A DNA stretch of 64,000 bases, taken from NCBI GenBank assembly GCA_947561395.2, contig OX387193.1, positions 7,564,001-7,628,000 of the forward strand. The letters are read 5' to 3'. Both the position numbers and the translations under genes were made by a program. Within the stretch, counting starts at the first letter, position 1, and the number at the start of each line of letters is the position of its first letter. Shown here piece by piece: positions 1 to 12,294 of the stretch. The DNA comes from Buxus sempervirens. Its lineage: Eukaryota; Streptophyta; Magnoliopsida; Buxales; Buxaceae. The notes under the pieces were generated by a model. The model did no database searches. It was not told the DNA's origin and saw nothing but the letters and a program-made list of their open reading frames with translations.

Positions 1-362
1 GAGCTGGTAATAGATCCAACTTTTCTCATTTAAACACCTCATTGCTGAGTCATCATTTGATTCTCTCTTTTAGTCGCCCCTCACTTCATGAACTCTTCAA
101 TGTGCTCTATTTCATAACTTCTCACATACAACTTAATTAAAATAACAGAAAGAATTGGGTAACTGTTGAAGTTTTTTGCTTAACTACATTGCTTCTTTGC
201 TGATAAAATCCTACATGTGCTTTTTGATCAGGTGCGATTTAGTTATCGTCACAAATGGGAAGAAGAAAAAAGTAGCATCTGTTTTGCTAAACCATTTTTT
301 ATCTATTGGCATTGTTGCTTTTGTTATTATTATTTGCTATTATTGAAGTTGAGATCTTACAG

Positions 363-811
363 ATTGAAGAAGAAATTGTCATCCAAAGCAATGATAATCT
401 AGGGTTGAGGGCTGTAAGTAATATATTTCCTTTTTCATATCCCATGCGTGTGTCTCATTATCCTTCCCTTACATCTCCTTTTGCTCTGTACAGATGGAAG
501 AATCCAAGGAATTTGCTGTACATAATGCAACATATTCATCTCAGCGGCTACAAGGGGGTTATGTTTCAAAAGCAGATGGCCATGGTACACATACATTCTG
601 CTAATAGTTTTATGTCAGTCATATCAAGTCCTAAATGAATGTCATATTGAGATTTTGACCTGATTCACCTGTGGTTCATATTTCTACAGTTACTTCTACA
701 TCCTCGTGGACTCAGTTGTCTGCAAATGAAGTTCAATCATCTATGATTTCTAGGGGCTTATCTAGCAGCCATTCAATATTTGGCAGTTTGTCAATTTTTT
801 CCTCTATTTAA
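363..811 (+). CDS. 3'-terminal exons of an unidentified protein-coding gene (partial)
   Basis: Three putative exons at 363-413, 494-584 and 690-811 have AG acceptors and GT donors and join in one frame (phase 0, then phase 1) to a TAA at 809-811. They would encode about 87 C-terminal residues beginning IEEEIVIQSNDNLGLRA and ending SIFSSI. The peptide is polar and serine-rich (WTQLSANEVQSSMISRGLSS) with no motif I recognise. An upstream exon may lie near 230-272, but its phase could not be settled. The rest of the gene would lie left of the window. The in-frame splicing of three small pieces is the main support; the product is unknown and a pseudogene is not excluded. Confidence 0.4.
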
Positions 812-939
812 CACCTAAATTTTAATATTTTAATCATTTTAAAGGATTGTATGATTGTCAAACTTGTCTGTGGAAATTACATTGATAGCCTCTACTTGCA
901 TCCTAGCTAGTCAAATAGTGAAGAATGATTCAAATTTTT

Positions 940-2035
940 ACGCTCGAGTCCCATGTATGCTACGTTTGAGTCCCATTTATGCTACGCTTGAGTCAAACTC
1001 AAAGTAGCTAGAATCCCATGTTTGTCGTCCTCGATCCAAATTCCAACGTAAAGTAGCACGAGTCCCATGTATGGTATGCTCGAGTCCTCAATAAAATAGC
1101 TTAAGTCCCATATTGATTCGCTTGAGTCCTACGTAAACTAGCTCGAGTCCCACATATGCTACGCTCGAGTTTTCAATAAAATAGTTCGAGTCCCACGTAT
1201 GATGCGCTCGAGTCTCATGTATGCTACGCTCGAGTCCTCAATAAAATAGCTCGAGTCCCATATTGATGTGCTTGAGTTCTACGTAAACTAGCTCGAGTCC
1301 CACATATGATACGCTCGAGTCCCATGTATGTTACGCTTGAATCCTCAATAAAATAGCTTGAGTCCTATATTGATGCACTCGAGTCTTACGTAAACTAGCT
1401 CGATCCCACGTATGCTATGCTTGAGTCCTCAGTAAAATAGCTCGAGTCCCACATATGATATGCTCGAGTCCCATGTATGCTACGCTCGAGTCCTTAATAA
1501 AATAGCTCGAGTCCCATGTATGCTACGCTTGAGTCCTTAATAAAATAGCTTGAGTCCTATATTGATGCACTCGAGTCTTACGTAAACTAACTCGAGTCCC
1601 ACGTATGCTATGCTCGAGTCCCATATTGATGTGCTTGAGTTTTACGTAAACTAGCTCGAGTCCCATGTATGCTACGCTCGAGTCCTTAATAAAATAGTTC
1701 GATTCCCATGTATGCTACACTCGAGTCCTTAATAAAATAGCTCGAGTCCCACATATGATATGCTCGAGTCCCATGTATGCTAAGCTCGAGTCCTTAATAA
1801 AATAGCTCGAGTCCCACATATGATATGCTCGAGTCCCATGTATGCTAAGCTCGAGTCCTTAATAAAATAGCTCAAGTCCTATGTATGCTACGCTCAAGTC
1901 CTTAATAAAATAGCTCGAGTCCCACATATGATATGCTCGAGTCCCATGTATGCTACGCTCGAGTCCTTAATAAAATAGCTCAAGTCCCATCTTGATGCTC
2001 TTAAGTCCTACATAACCTAACTCGAGTCCCACGTA
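940..2035. repeat. CTCGAG-rich minisatellite array (about 21-22 bp units)
   Basis: Several dozen diverged tandem units of 20-22 bp each begin with TCGAGTCC. At least four variants are interleaved: ones continuing CATGTATGCTACGC, CACATATGATATGC, TTAATAAAATAGC and CATATTGATGTGC. They combine into higher-order blocks of about 43 and 65 bp. Most unit junctions carry the XhoI palindrome CTCGAG. No ORF or known satellite name was recognised. Confidence 0.9.
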
Positions 2036-2060
2036 TGCATACGTGGGACTCGAGTTAGGT
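2015..2060. repeat. Perfect 46-bp palindrome at the array inversion point
   Basis: Left arm 2015-2037 and right arm 2038-2060 are exact reverse complements with no spacer (centre CGTATG/CATACG). The array runs in one orientation up to this point and as its reverse complement afterwards, so this is the head-to-head junction of an inverted duplication. Confidence 0.95.
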
Positions 2061-2255
2061 AGGGCGGCAACTCGATTTATTTTGTATTTCACTCAAGCAT
2101 AGTTTACATAGGGCGGCAACTCGATTTATTTTGTATTTCACTCAAGCGTAGTTTACGTAGGGCGGCAATTCGATCTATTTTGTATTTCACTCAAGCGTAG
2201 TTTACACAAGGCTCAAGCGCATCAATATCGGACTCGAGCGTTGCATACGTGGGAA
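2061..2255. repeat. Inverted continuation of the minisatellite (about 49-bp units)
   Basis: Three tandem units of about 49 bp start GGGCGGCAACTCGATTTA near 2062, 2110 and 2159. Each contains CACTCAAGCGTAGTTTACG, the reverse complement of motifs in the array to the left. A degenerate fourth unit ends near 2255. Between 2256 and 2775 I see no gene, only A/T-rich sequence. Confidence 0.8.
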
Positions 2256-2775
2256 ATACAAAATAATTTTCCTTCAAGAATATCATTCTGAGTTGCAAGC
2301 CATTCTTTTCTTAATGCCATAAATCTAACTTCATTAATCCGTTCAGAGAAAACTAATTGGGAGAAAAAGGAGCACTTTTAGCATGATGGACAGCCTACAT
2401 AAGCAAGTGAAACTATTAAGCATGATGCCATAGCACCAATTTATGAGAGGATCATGCAAAGGCCTGAAAAGACAGACGGAACCAAGAATTGGTACTCTTC
2501 CAAAAATGATCAGTAAGCAAGGACACTACATTTTTTCTTATATTCCAGTACCAAAAACAATTGATACACGCAGAAATATTACTGAGAGCCACAAATTATC
2601 TCCTTAATTCTTGACATTTCCATTTGTAGTTTTCATTTATTTTCATATATGAGTTTTAATGATAATATATACTTTTTGACTTATTGTATCACAGCTCTCT
2701 ACAGAAATGCCACTCTGTTAAGATTTTGCAGCAATACTACTAACACAGAGCGAAAGAATTGATCTTGTTAATCAC

Positions 2776-4395
2776 CTCCATCATAGCCATGACACTGTCC
2801 TTATTTGTTCTAAGGACTTGCATCACATTTTCACAATTTGATCGGAAGTTTCCTTCAATGCCACTAACCTCCATGGCCTTTACCAGCATTCTAGTCAAGC
2901 AAAAGGGAACCTATCTCAAGAATTTTAAGATCAGAATACATGTTAAGGAAATGTACCATAAGTAGGAGCTTGTTATGATAATTAGAAACCACAAACCTTC
3001 TCAGGAAATTTCTCTCGGTTCATTGCAGCTTCAAAGCAATCTCCAAAATCAATGTGCAAAATCTTTCCATTGCAAACTTATAAAATTAACATTCAATATT
3101 TCTGAACCATTGATGCTTCTACACTGTTATTTTCCAGTATGGAATTACCTGTAGTGGTGCAACATAAGATTACTTGGATGGCGATCACCTAATCCAAGAA
3201 GATACCCAGCCTGGAAATATTAAATCTGATCCATAAGCCTCAAATAATAGCAAGTCTTTATAGAAAGAGAAGTCCTGTAATGATAGAGAAATGGAAGAAA
3301 AGTACCATGCTCATGACGGCCAAACTTCTTGTATAATTTGTCCTACAGTCTAGCCAGACTTCAGACGTCCGACTTCTTAACCACAAAACCTACCGAAAAT
3401 TCAAAACTGTAACTACGCAAAGGAAGCATACCAAATATGGAGAAAAATCCTAATACAAAGACTGATTCCAACCATAAGATAAAACAATATTAGGTATGCA
3501 AGAAAATGAAATTAACGCATACCCTCGCCAAGTCATTCCCTTCGGTATTCTGCAGAGCATGTTTGAATTCTTCCACTTTAGCCATGAGTGGTAAGTGATC
3601 ATAATCTGGTGCAAAAGCTAGCATGAGTTTATGCTCTTGATTTAAGGTGATCTGCAAAGCCATTGGTATGTGAAAATAAGATGAAAGCTTCAGAGTTCAA
3701 TGACAAGAAGGAACATCAAACAAACTTGAACATACCTTTCTTGCATCCCTGTACTCTCAAATCAGATGATGCAGTGTGTCACAGTTTGGAACCCATTCTA
3801 TTAGTCCACTGTTTGGAGATAAAGGAATGACAGAGTATCTTTGAATAGAGAGATCCTTCTCTGCAGTTTTTCTTGAATTCTCCAACAGTGTATTCACCAG
3901 ACCAAAAAGCAACATTCAACTAATTATTTTATTGCACTATGAAGCCAATTACAGTATCCCAAGAATCATTATTTAGAAGAAATAAGCAGCATATTTCTCA
4001 TTAATCCTATATCATGAGCTATCTCATCATTCACCAGCACAGAAAATAAGGGGATAATATGTAACAAGGACTAAGGAGTAAATACCTGTATGACACGCTC
4101 ATTTTGGTGTAAGTCTTCATGCCCCTTGAGCAAAAAAGTATGATCTTTCCCATCACTACCATGAATTGTCAACTTTCAGAGCCGCTGCGTAGTTGTTATG
4201 ACAACAAGCTGAAGTGCAAATGAAGCAATTGTCACCACTTCTGATCCTGAAATTAAGGAGACAAAATCAACATCTTAGCACCATGAAACCTGAGATCACC
4301 CAAGTAAATGTCCATTAAACTCTAGGCGCAGTTTCACCTGCACGGTATGTCCCAGGCACAGCAAGCTCCAAATTGTGGCACGCCAACAACTCTGG
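2776..4395 (-). pseudogene. TOR kinase (PIKK) catalytic-domain pseudogene, unprocessed and truncated
   Basis: Reading right to left on the minus strand, separate exon-like blocks match the TOR kinase domain in order: LELAVPGTYRAG (near 4330-4390), VVTIASFA (near 4220), [18 protein letters not shown] (near 4087-4180), [20 protein letters not shown] (3747-3905), HKLMLAFAPDYDHLPLMAKV (near 3520-3655), [11 protein letters not shown] (near 3305-3390), AGYLLGLGDRHPSNLMLHHY (near 3152-3212), [20 protein letters not shown] (from 2997) and [17 protein letters not shown] (2776-2910). Intron-like DNA with splice signals separates them, so the copy arose by DNA duplication rather than retroposition. In-frame stops replace arginine at 3757-3759 and 4176-4178, both consistent with CGA to TGA. 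The N-terminal repeats, FRB region and C-terminal FATC are absent. In plants TOR is a nutrient-sensing Ser/Thr kinase; this fragment cannot encode one. Confidence 0.88.
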
Positions 4396-4399
4396 AGAA

Positions 4400-6875
4400 A
4401 CAGACTAATTTTTTGCAGACAAATGCTAAAGTAAGTACCATAATCAAGTAAGTTTGCCATGGCAATGATGTAGGTCATTACTTGCCTGCAAGTCTAGGGT
4501 AGTAAGACTAGGAAGTTGCTTATCAATCCGTCTGAACACATGATACTAGAGATCCTAGGCTTGGCTAGGAAATAAATAAGAGTTTAACATTATCAAAACA
4601 CCAGGATCATGGACATCTGACCCCACATTATCACAAAAATTCCCAAAATAAAGAATGAAAATCGTGAATACATCTAGATAATAAAATACTGACTAGTTGG
4701 GAAGCATGTAAACTAAATAGGAGGCTCTAAGCTTTATTCCCTGACACCGATTTTCATTGTGTGAGGGGCTATATTTGCATGATATAATTGTTCAACATAG
4801 GATAGAGAGTGAGACAAAGTGTCCTTTCCTGCTACTGGTTGGGCAGGAGCGGATGATTTCAAGAGTTTTGATCCTTCCTTCCAATTAGAAGGGATTTCTA
4901 TGGTTGTGAAAGGGGCAATGCCTCATTTACCATGTCATTTTTTAGGCATTTTATAGCAAATAGGAGAAGAATAAGAGAATGTTGGAGGACAATTGATCTT
5001 CTGTGTGTAGTGATTGATGCAATGATGATTGGTTGCTTCTTGAGTATCTACGGTTCACAAAAAAGAAAGACCTATTTTAAGGATCACTAGAACATGGAAG
5101 AATGTGGCATTGATGTCTAAGATGTTTAGTAGATGATGTGTGGCAGCCTCATCAGGGCCTATCAAGTTGAACAAAACATTCTTTATGATAAATAACTAAA
5201 AAGCCTCAAGGATTAACAAGCTTTCCAAATAGCTAATAAACCATAACAATCACGATTACCAAATGTTAAGTCCCACATCCAAACAATGGACTATCTAACC
5301 TCAAACAATATAATCCACTGATAATAGCTAAAATCAAAGAAAAAAAATACATATACAAACTAACCTAAACATAAACCAGCATCTAATAAAGAAAAATGCA
5401 ATAAGCCTAAAAATAAAAGCAAAATTTTAGTTAAACCCATCACAAGCTTAAAGAGAAGAATAAAACCCTCACCTGCTATCATATTGATTCTTCTAGAGAC
5501 TCTCCCTCTTCTCCTCCTTCATATTTATTCACTTTTTTGCCTAAATCGAACAAAACCCCGAACAATCCACAGCAACAAGTTGTATGGCTAAGAGGTTACA
5601 AAAAGAGACAAAAAAACCTGAACGAGAAAGAAATGTGTGTGAGAGAGAGAATCTGGAGATCGTAAATGAAAGATGATGTTTGAGAGTGTAAGAGGCGAGA
5701 AAGTGAAAGAGGTGCTCGTAGGTGAAGGGGCCGCGTTGGGATTAACGTTTTCTTTAAAAGAAAAAGGGAAAATTTCTAGTACCAATCAAAGGGGAGCAAT
5801 GTTAATGCAACGTTGAGATCGGTGAAGAGCAATGTTGATGAACAGAAGAAGAGCGAAATGGGGGTCGTCTTCGTCGGAGAAATCACCGGAGGAGGTGAGG
5901 AAAAGGAGGTCGTCTTCGTTGGAGAGAAATCACCCTCTGCATTCTTAGGAGATGAGGAGCGAAACGGAGAAGCTTATTTTCCTCCCCCTCTTTTAACCAA
6001 GGGTATTTTGGCCATTCAAGATTGTCCAAATCTTAAGTGACCCTTCATCGCAATTATTTCTCAAAAGTGGCATGTTTTTGAAATTACACATCTTTATGGC
6101 ATGTTTTTCGAATATTGGCTGTAAAGTAGCACTTTTCTGAAATTTTCCCTTTAAAAAAAGAGATCATTACAGTTCAACCCCGTTATGTTTTTGAAATACC
6201 GGTTTATCATCGTCAGACTTACGATATATAACACTTTCTCCCTTTTATAAGTTTAACTGACGAGGTGGCAAGAAAAAAAGTGTTTATTGACAACTTTGTC
6301 CCTAATGTATCACATACAAACCTATAAAAAGGAAAAGAGATTCAACGAATATAAAAAGAAACTAATTTTGTTGGATGTTAGAATAAAAGGGGCAAAATTA
6401 TTAATAATTTTTTCTACTGCCACCACTTTGGTCAAATGTTATACAAAACAAGGCTCAAGTGCTTAAATTTGTATTTCAAAACCTCAAAGGAAAAAGTGGA
6501 TTGTTTAAAACCTCAAAGGGTAAATTGTAATTATCTTAAAAAAAAAAAAAAAGACCCTTCGCCACATTGGGTGACAACTTACAAGTGATGACCGGGCATA
6601 AAGGACCATCGTTGCAACATGTAGTATAGTCAGTGGAATACGTAGAAACAATTATAGTCCAATCACGCTCACCGTGGTCCACCTCACAGTACGTGTGGAC
6701 GATAAGATATCACTTCATCAACATATCTCTACTCGGGGTCATCAGGTCGTTACGGATACTAGCGTGTAAATAAATTTAAAAAAGAGCTTACTCTCGTCAT
6801 GTGCCGTGCGATCCGAGCCAATGCATTTCATGTGATCCCAGAATCCAATGGTACTGATACCACCAGCTGGATGGG
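4400..6875. other. Intergenic sequence without a recognisable gene
   Basis: A/T-rich sequence with only short ORFs on both strands, none showing a conserved motif or coding-like splice structure. A run of A is present near 6540-6552. The GA/GGA-rich stretch 5805-6040 reads open in one frame but has low complexity. No RNA gene was seen. Confidence 0.6.
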
Positions 6876-7021
6876 GTCTGGGGTAGGGGTGCAACTCAGT
6901 CCGGTTAAAACCGAATCCGAATCGATCCAAACCTATTTCAGTTCGGTTTTATAGTGGTTCGGTTCGGTTTCAGTCCAAAAATCCTTAAACCGAACTAGTC
7001 GGTTCGGTTTTGGGTTGTATG

Positions 7022-10000
7022 TGTGAGACATGGAAAATCAATTTAATGACTTCCTAATCATCATACGGGATTCATTAAAACAAGGAGTTGCCACCATTCT
7101 GTTTAGGTGCGAATGGACACCAAAATATCAAATCAAATAAAAAGACAGAAATTAGAGTAAAAATAACTCTATTTTAAAATACAAAACAAAAAAACAACCT
7201 AAGATGGGTAAGGGGATTAGGTTATGAACAGGGGAAGGTGTTAGACACCCCTATTCATCCACACAAGGTGGGTTACCAGGTATTGTTCATGTTAAAAATA
7301 AAGAAAGCTTGCTTAATAAAGAAAAAATCATAAAAGTGACAAAAGTGTATGGTTTTTTAAATGAATAGCCCGATTAATTCAGAACCTTCAATATGAACAC
7401 ACAATTCTAAGGGTTTCATGATTGAAATAAAATTGAGATAAAAATCAAAGAAAACCATCCTAAAATAAAACCTAAAAAACTAATTTTAGGCTAAACCATT
7501 AAAAAGTTGAAAAACCAGATTGAAATCTCTTAATTAAAACATTGAAGAGTAAAGCTCTTTAGGATACAGATCTGATCAAAATCTCTCATTAGTGGAGAGA
7601 TAAAACCCCAATCAACCCATGTTGATTAGAGCTGTAAGTTTGGCCCGGACCGCCCGAAGCCCGCCCAACCCAACCCGAATAACAACCCGATTTAAGAAAT
7701 AAGTTTGGGTTTGGGTTTGGGCCGGGCTCAATCTTGAGCCCGAAGTTGAGTTTAGGTTGGGCTCGGGTTCACAAGGTACAACCCGAAAAAACCCGAATAA
7801 CCCGAACTATATATACCACTAAAACCCCATCCTGCAAACCTCCATACAATTGTCTCCTGCAAACCTAAAAGTTTCTTGTCTTCTCCCATATCTCTACCAC
7901 GGAAGTTGGAATTGCTCGCCCCTCTCACTAACTCACAGTCCCTCTCTTCTATTATCAATACCTTACATCTCAAAGACAACCTAGCTAGAGAGACCCCCAA
8001 CAAAGGAGCTCGATCAACAGGAGCTAACAATACAGTTGCTGTCGGCGTCGCCGTCAATACAGTGGGATACAGTTCCGGCAGCAAGGGATTTGCAATTGCT
8101 CACAAGGGATTTGCAATACAGTTCCATCGCTTACAAGTCACAAGGGATTTGCGATTACTATTTTTGTCAAATCGGGCATCTCATCTTTCCCTATTTGTTC
8201 ACTGCTTTTACCCCTCTTTGACTATTTACCCCTCTTTGACTACAAAGTTAGTTCAGATATTTCAATCCCCGGTCTTTTACTGCTGGATGCAAAATTTCAT
8301 TAAAATTTGATTTCCGATAAGGTAGCAAAACAGAAAATCTTGTTACTTTAGTAGTATTTTATTTTATGTTATTTTTAACATCAATATATATCCCCTAAAA
8401 TCTTGATTTATTGTTCTTGTTTGGTCAAATGCAAATGAGTTATGTGTTTCTTACATAATTTCGTGGTTCTAATATTTGAAACGTAGATTCTAACTTAGCA
8501 AAAAAAAAATGTAGATTCTAAAGTAATTGGAAGAGATAGGAAACATGAATTTTAAGTCTATTTAAAATTACAAAAGTTGATTGATTTTGTAAAAGGTATT
8601 ATTTTTAGATTAAGGTTTGAATACTTAAACAATGTGAAAATGCAATGAAACTAATTCTAGAATTTCAAATGGGGTAGGTCCTATATGCAACATTGTAATT
8701 TTTATGAAACAGTGATTGAGTGGGAAATGTAGGGATGCCTTGCTAATCAAGTAATCATTTTCTATCTATTGTTTCTTTAAGAGTAAAGGATGTCATGTTA
8801 GGATTAATTCTACTACTGTATTTATTGTATTGCTGTTAATTCCATGTGTTATGATGGATGGTTGCAACAGATTGGAAGGCATGTAAAACTCATAAATATC
8901 TTAGTGAATATTTTGTTCTAAGGCTCTTTACATACATCAAAAGTTTGGTGGACCTATAGAGATCATTTTTTAACCTAATACACAAATAAATCAATGTATG
9001 CCAATAAACTTTATTATATATATCGAAATATTGTAGTCTTATATATGTGAATGTATCATTGTATCAAGTAGAAAAAAAAGTTTGGGCTGGCCCGAACCCA
9101 ACCCGAACTCAAGAAATAATTTTAGGGTTGGGTTTGGGCTCAAAGAGTTTGGGTTAGGGTGGGCCAAGGAGAGTTTGGGTTCACCAATTTTAGTTAGGGT
9201 TGAGCCCGAACTCATTGAAACCCAGCCCAGCCCGCCCTACTTACAGGTCTAATGTTGATGAAAGAAACATCAAAAGGGAAAGTTTAGACCATATCATCCT
9301 CTCTCCAAAATAAAAACAACTTCAAAATCTCATCATGAAACCCTACAGGTTACTTTCAGGCTTTTAGTTTCAGATCTACCATATAGATCATGGTAGATCC
9401 AGAATCCTAGTTAAATATCATCAAAATAAAAAAAAACAGTGATATAGGTGCAATATGTGTGAAAAATCTAAACTATAGGAGGAAGTGGGGGTCTCATGCT
9501 ATGAGCAGCATGGATCCATAGGATTCCTCCAGATTCAGAATAAAACATTTAAAACATGAACAGAGTAGTTAAAGAAACCATATATCACATATTACAGCAC
9601 ATAGGGGTCTATCCTACAGATCTACCTGTTCTCTTTTCCCCTAGCTCTCTCTTCACGTTTTACGGCTAGAGAGGAGTCTTGAGTTACTTGGAGATAGGTT
9701 TGGGAATACAAATACAAACGAGAGGCCTTATTCTACAAAAAAGAGAAAAGAATAGATTATGGGGTTCTATTCTAAGGATCCACCTTTTACCCTTTCCCCT
9801 AGCTCTCTCTTCACGTTTTACGGCTAGAGAGGAGTCTTGAGGTACTTGGAGACAGGTTTGGGGATACAAATATAAACTAAGCTTTATTCTACAGAAATGG
9901 AGAAGATTAGACTATCTCTAGAATTAAAAACAGAAAATAAAAGAGAAAAGAGACTTACCTGGATTGAGAAAGCAGAGAGGCAGGGGTTCCCTTCTTCACT

Positions 10001-10925
10001 TAGAGCTCTTCAAGGTTCAGATTCTCAGCCATTTGCTTGAGGAGAGGCCCTCTATTTATAGGCAAACCCAGGGGCATGGTTGGTCCAGGGTTTGCCAAAA
10101 TAGGGTTCCAGAATGTTCCAATTGAGTTTCAAAAAAGGAGTTAATGTAAATCTATTAAACCACAAAGGATAAAAAAGAGGATTCGAATCTCTCAGAGATA
10201 GGTTTGAGTGTAGATAAGGCTCAGAAATTGAAAAATGACGAATTCGCACAAAAAAGCCCGCAACCGCATATATAATGGATCGTACATTGACCGCATTTAA
10301 AATGCGGTCACCACCAGTCCGCATTAAAAATGCGAGACAGGTTTTACCAAATTTTAACAGTTTTTTGACATGTTTCTGCATAGACAATACTTATTTACAT
10401 GTAATATCATTTAAGTAAATGCCATCGTATTTTTTAATCTCGATTTACTTAAGATATTACATGTAAATAAGCAAACACACACCCCCCCCCCTTTGAATCA
10501 ATTAAAAATAGTTCCAGACCCAAATTCCAAGTGAATAAAAAATCAACTTTCCAGTTCAAGGCTAAATTCCGGTTTTTCAAGTCTGGTAAAAAGATTCAAC
10601 ATGTTAATACCAAGGTATTCGTCAAGATTTAAAGGTTCAAAAAATTCATTTATGCAATAACATTGCTAAAAACCTAATTACCGGGAAAAATTATCTTGAA
10701 ATCTCGCCTTAAAAAATATTTCATTTTTTGGGGTCAAAAGTCAACAAAATTCAACCGGAGAAAGTTTGACTTTGCGCAAAAAATTGAATTTGGGCATTTT
10801 CCTTTGTGGTTTTGGATTTAAATGGGTTAAGGATCTCAAGCCCAATGCTAAGAATTGAAAATTCCAGTAAGATATTTCTCTCCTTCATGATTTATCAAAA
10901 ATCGTGCAATTGTGGGGTGTTTACA
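7022..10925 (-). mobile_element. Solo LTR (minus orientation), nested in the hAT-like element
   Basis: The ends are TGTGAGACATGG and GGGGTGTTTACA, the TG/CA termini of an LTR. Flanks GTATG (7017-7021) and GCATG (10926-10930) are a 5-bp TSD with one mismatch. On the minus strand there is a TATAAATAGAGGGCC promoter box at 10045-10060, as in the solo LTR at 23084, and near the 3' end a GGTGTC...GGTGGCAACTCC block shared with the other LTRs here. There is no gag or pol. It contains a 158-bp-period duplication (about 9640 and 9799) and a hairpin with 30-bp arms at 10389-10464. Confidence 0.75.
7627..9251. mobile_element. Nested hAT-like element, 1.6 kb
   Basis: The termini TAGAGCTGTAAGT and, as reverse complement of the right end, TAGACCTGTAAGTAGGGC are flanked by a perfect 8-bp TSD ATGTTGAT at 7619-7626 and 9252-9259. 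Subterminal zones repeat CCCGAACCC/GGGTTGGGC motifs (7640-7800 and 9085-9240). The short ORFs inside have no recognisable transposase sequence, so it is non-autonomous. It is the youngest layer of this three-level stack. Confidence 0.88.
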
Positions 10926-11007
10926 GCATGTTCGGTTAAACTGAACTGAATCGAAACCGAAACGAATTCATGTATTTCCCTAAACCGAACCGAACCGAAC
11001 TGAATTC

Positions 11008-11038
<31 letters not shown>

Positions 11039-11611
11039 TATAATCTATGTTATATATATATAAAATATAATATATGTTAAACTTTCAAAGTTTATCTTTA
11101 AACTTTAAGGATATTACAAAAAAAACCCTTGTTTGAGACAAAAATATATTGGTCTAACCCAAACCGAACCGAACCGAATAGTTTTCATGTAGTTAGGTTC
11201 GGTTCGGTTTGGGTTTCGGTTTTTCTATATATTTTCAGTTTGGTTTTCGGTTTAGTAGTTTCGGTTTTTAATTCGGTTCAGTTCGGTTCGGTTTAACTAT
11301 ATATATTTTCGGTTTGGTCTTGGGTTGACATCAATCCGGACCGAACCGAACCGAGTTGTACCCCTAGTCTAGGGCTCACGAGGTCCCTCTGACATGGGAA
11401 TGCCTCCATCTCCATTTGTCTCGTGGTGGTACTACCAAGTGGCACCATATCAAACGCTCTCATCCCAAACGTAAGATTGTTAAGAAGAAAAAATAATGAA
11501 GGGCAAATACTCGCCTGATGACAAGGAGACTTAGAAAATGTTTAAATGTTTTGACTAGGGACTGTTTGGATGGTAGTGGTATCCTTAAAAGGTGGAGATT
11601 GCTATAGTCTA

Positions 11612-12084
11612 AAGGGCTGTAAACAGGTCGAATACGATACAGATCTGATAAGAAAATCCGATATATGAATTTGAACTGATTATTCGACGGATCTTTCACA
11701 TCTAATATCGAATTCGACCAGTTATCTGATATCTGAATCCGATTACATTATATATAGAAAAAAATTGAGATATTATAAACCTTAAGTTAGTGGATCAAAT
11801 AATGATGTATTAATTTAAATTTGTCTTATATTATGATCTTAAATCAATAAATATTATATGAAACCTTCATTCCTTCTATATTAATATATAAAGATTTAAA
11901 AGACCTAAAAACATAACATATATACAAAATAAATGGTCGGATCTTTATCGGGTCAAATATGTGTAGTACTATATTTGAATCCGAATATAATCGGATCTTA
12001 TTCGGATAATCGGATCTAAAGCTAAAATCCATATTCGATCTTATTCGGATCTTTATCCGAGTTAGTGACACTTTGACAGCCCTA
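11612..12084. mobile_element. hAT-like MITE (GGGCTGT termini)
   Basis: About 473 bp bounded by AAGGGCTGTAAACAGG on the left and an end whose reverse complement is TAGGGCTGTCAAAG. The interior repeats CGGAT/ATCCG motifs (GGATCTTATTCGGAT). The same style recurs in the element at 25449. I could not find a clean TSD, so one end may be eroded. It lies about 210 bp upstream of the CCS start codon. Confidence 0.55.
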
Positions 12085-12294
12085 AATTAAGCTCCAAAGC
12101 ATTTATCACTCCAAAGCCTTTGTTCTGGAATGCTCTTTCGTTTTTGCTCTTCGAGCTCGTATATCGGCGTGGGTGCGTTTTAGCTTGTCTTAGAAAACAA
12201 AGCATAAAACTAGGAATAGTCGGGTAAAGGCTAGAGAGAGAACCGTCTCAATAGAGTCGGGATCAAATCTTAAATTTAAAACTGGGGTGTGGGG

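Larger units (their letters stand above)
6884..11366. mobile_element. hAT-like DNA transposon, non-autonomous, split by nested insertions
   Basis: The left end is TAGGGGTGCAACTCAGTCCGG and the right end is its near reverse complement (CCGAGTTGTACCCCTA). Flanks 6876-6883 (GTCTGGGG) and 11367-11374 (GTCTAGGG) match at 7 of 8 positions, the TSD length of hAT elements. Subterminal DNA is dense in CGGTTCGGTT and its complement (6900-7010 and 10930-11340). The element proper is about 575 bp once the insertion at 7022-10925 is removed. No transposase remains. A TA microsatellite lies near 11006-11035. Confidence 0.8.

Noticed and set aside
5805-6040. 75-codon plus ORF rich in Gly/Glu
   Set aside because: Low-complexity GGA repeats; no splice or homology evidence.
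7752-8310. Overlapping ORFs on both strands as a possible transposase
   Set aside because: No hAT dimerisation or DDE-type motifs; frames are opposite and low in conserved residues.
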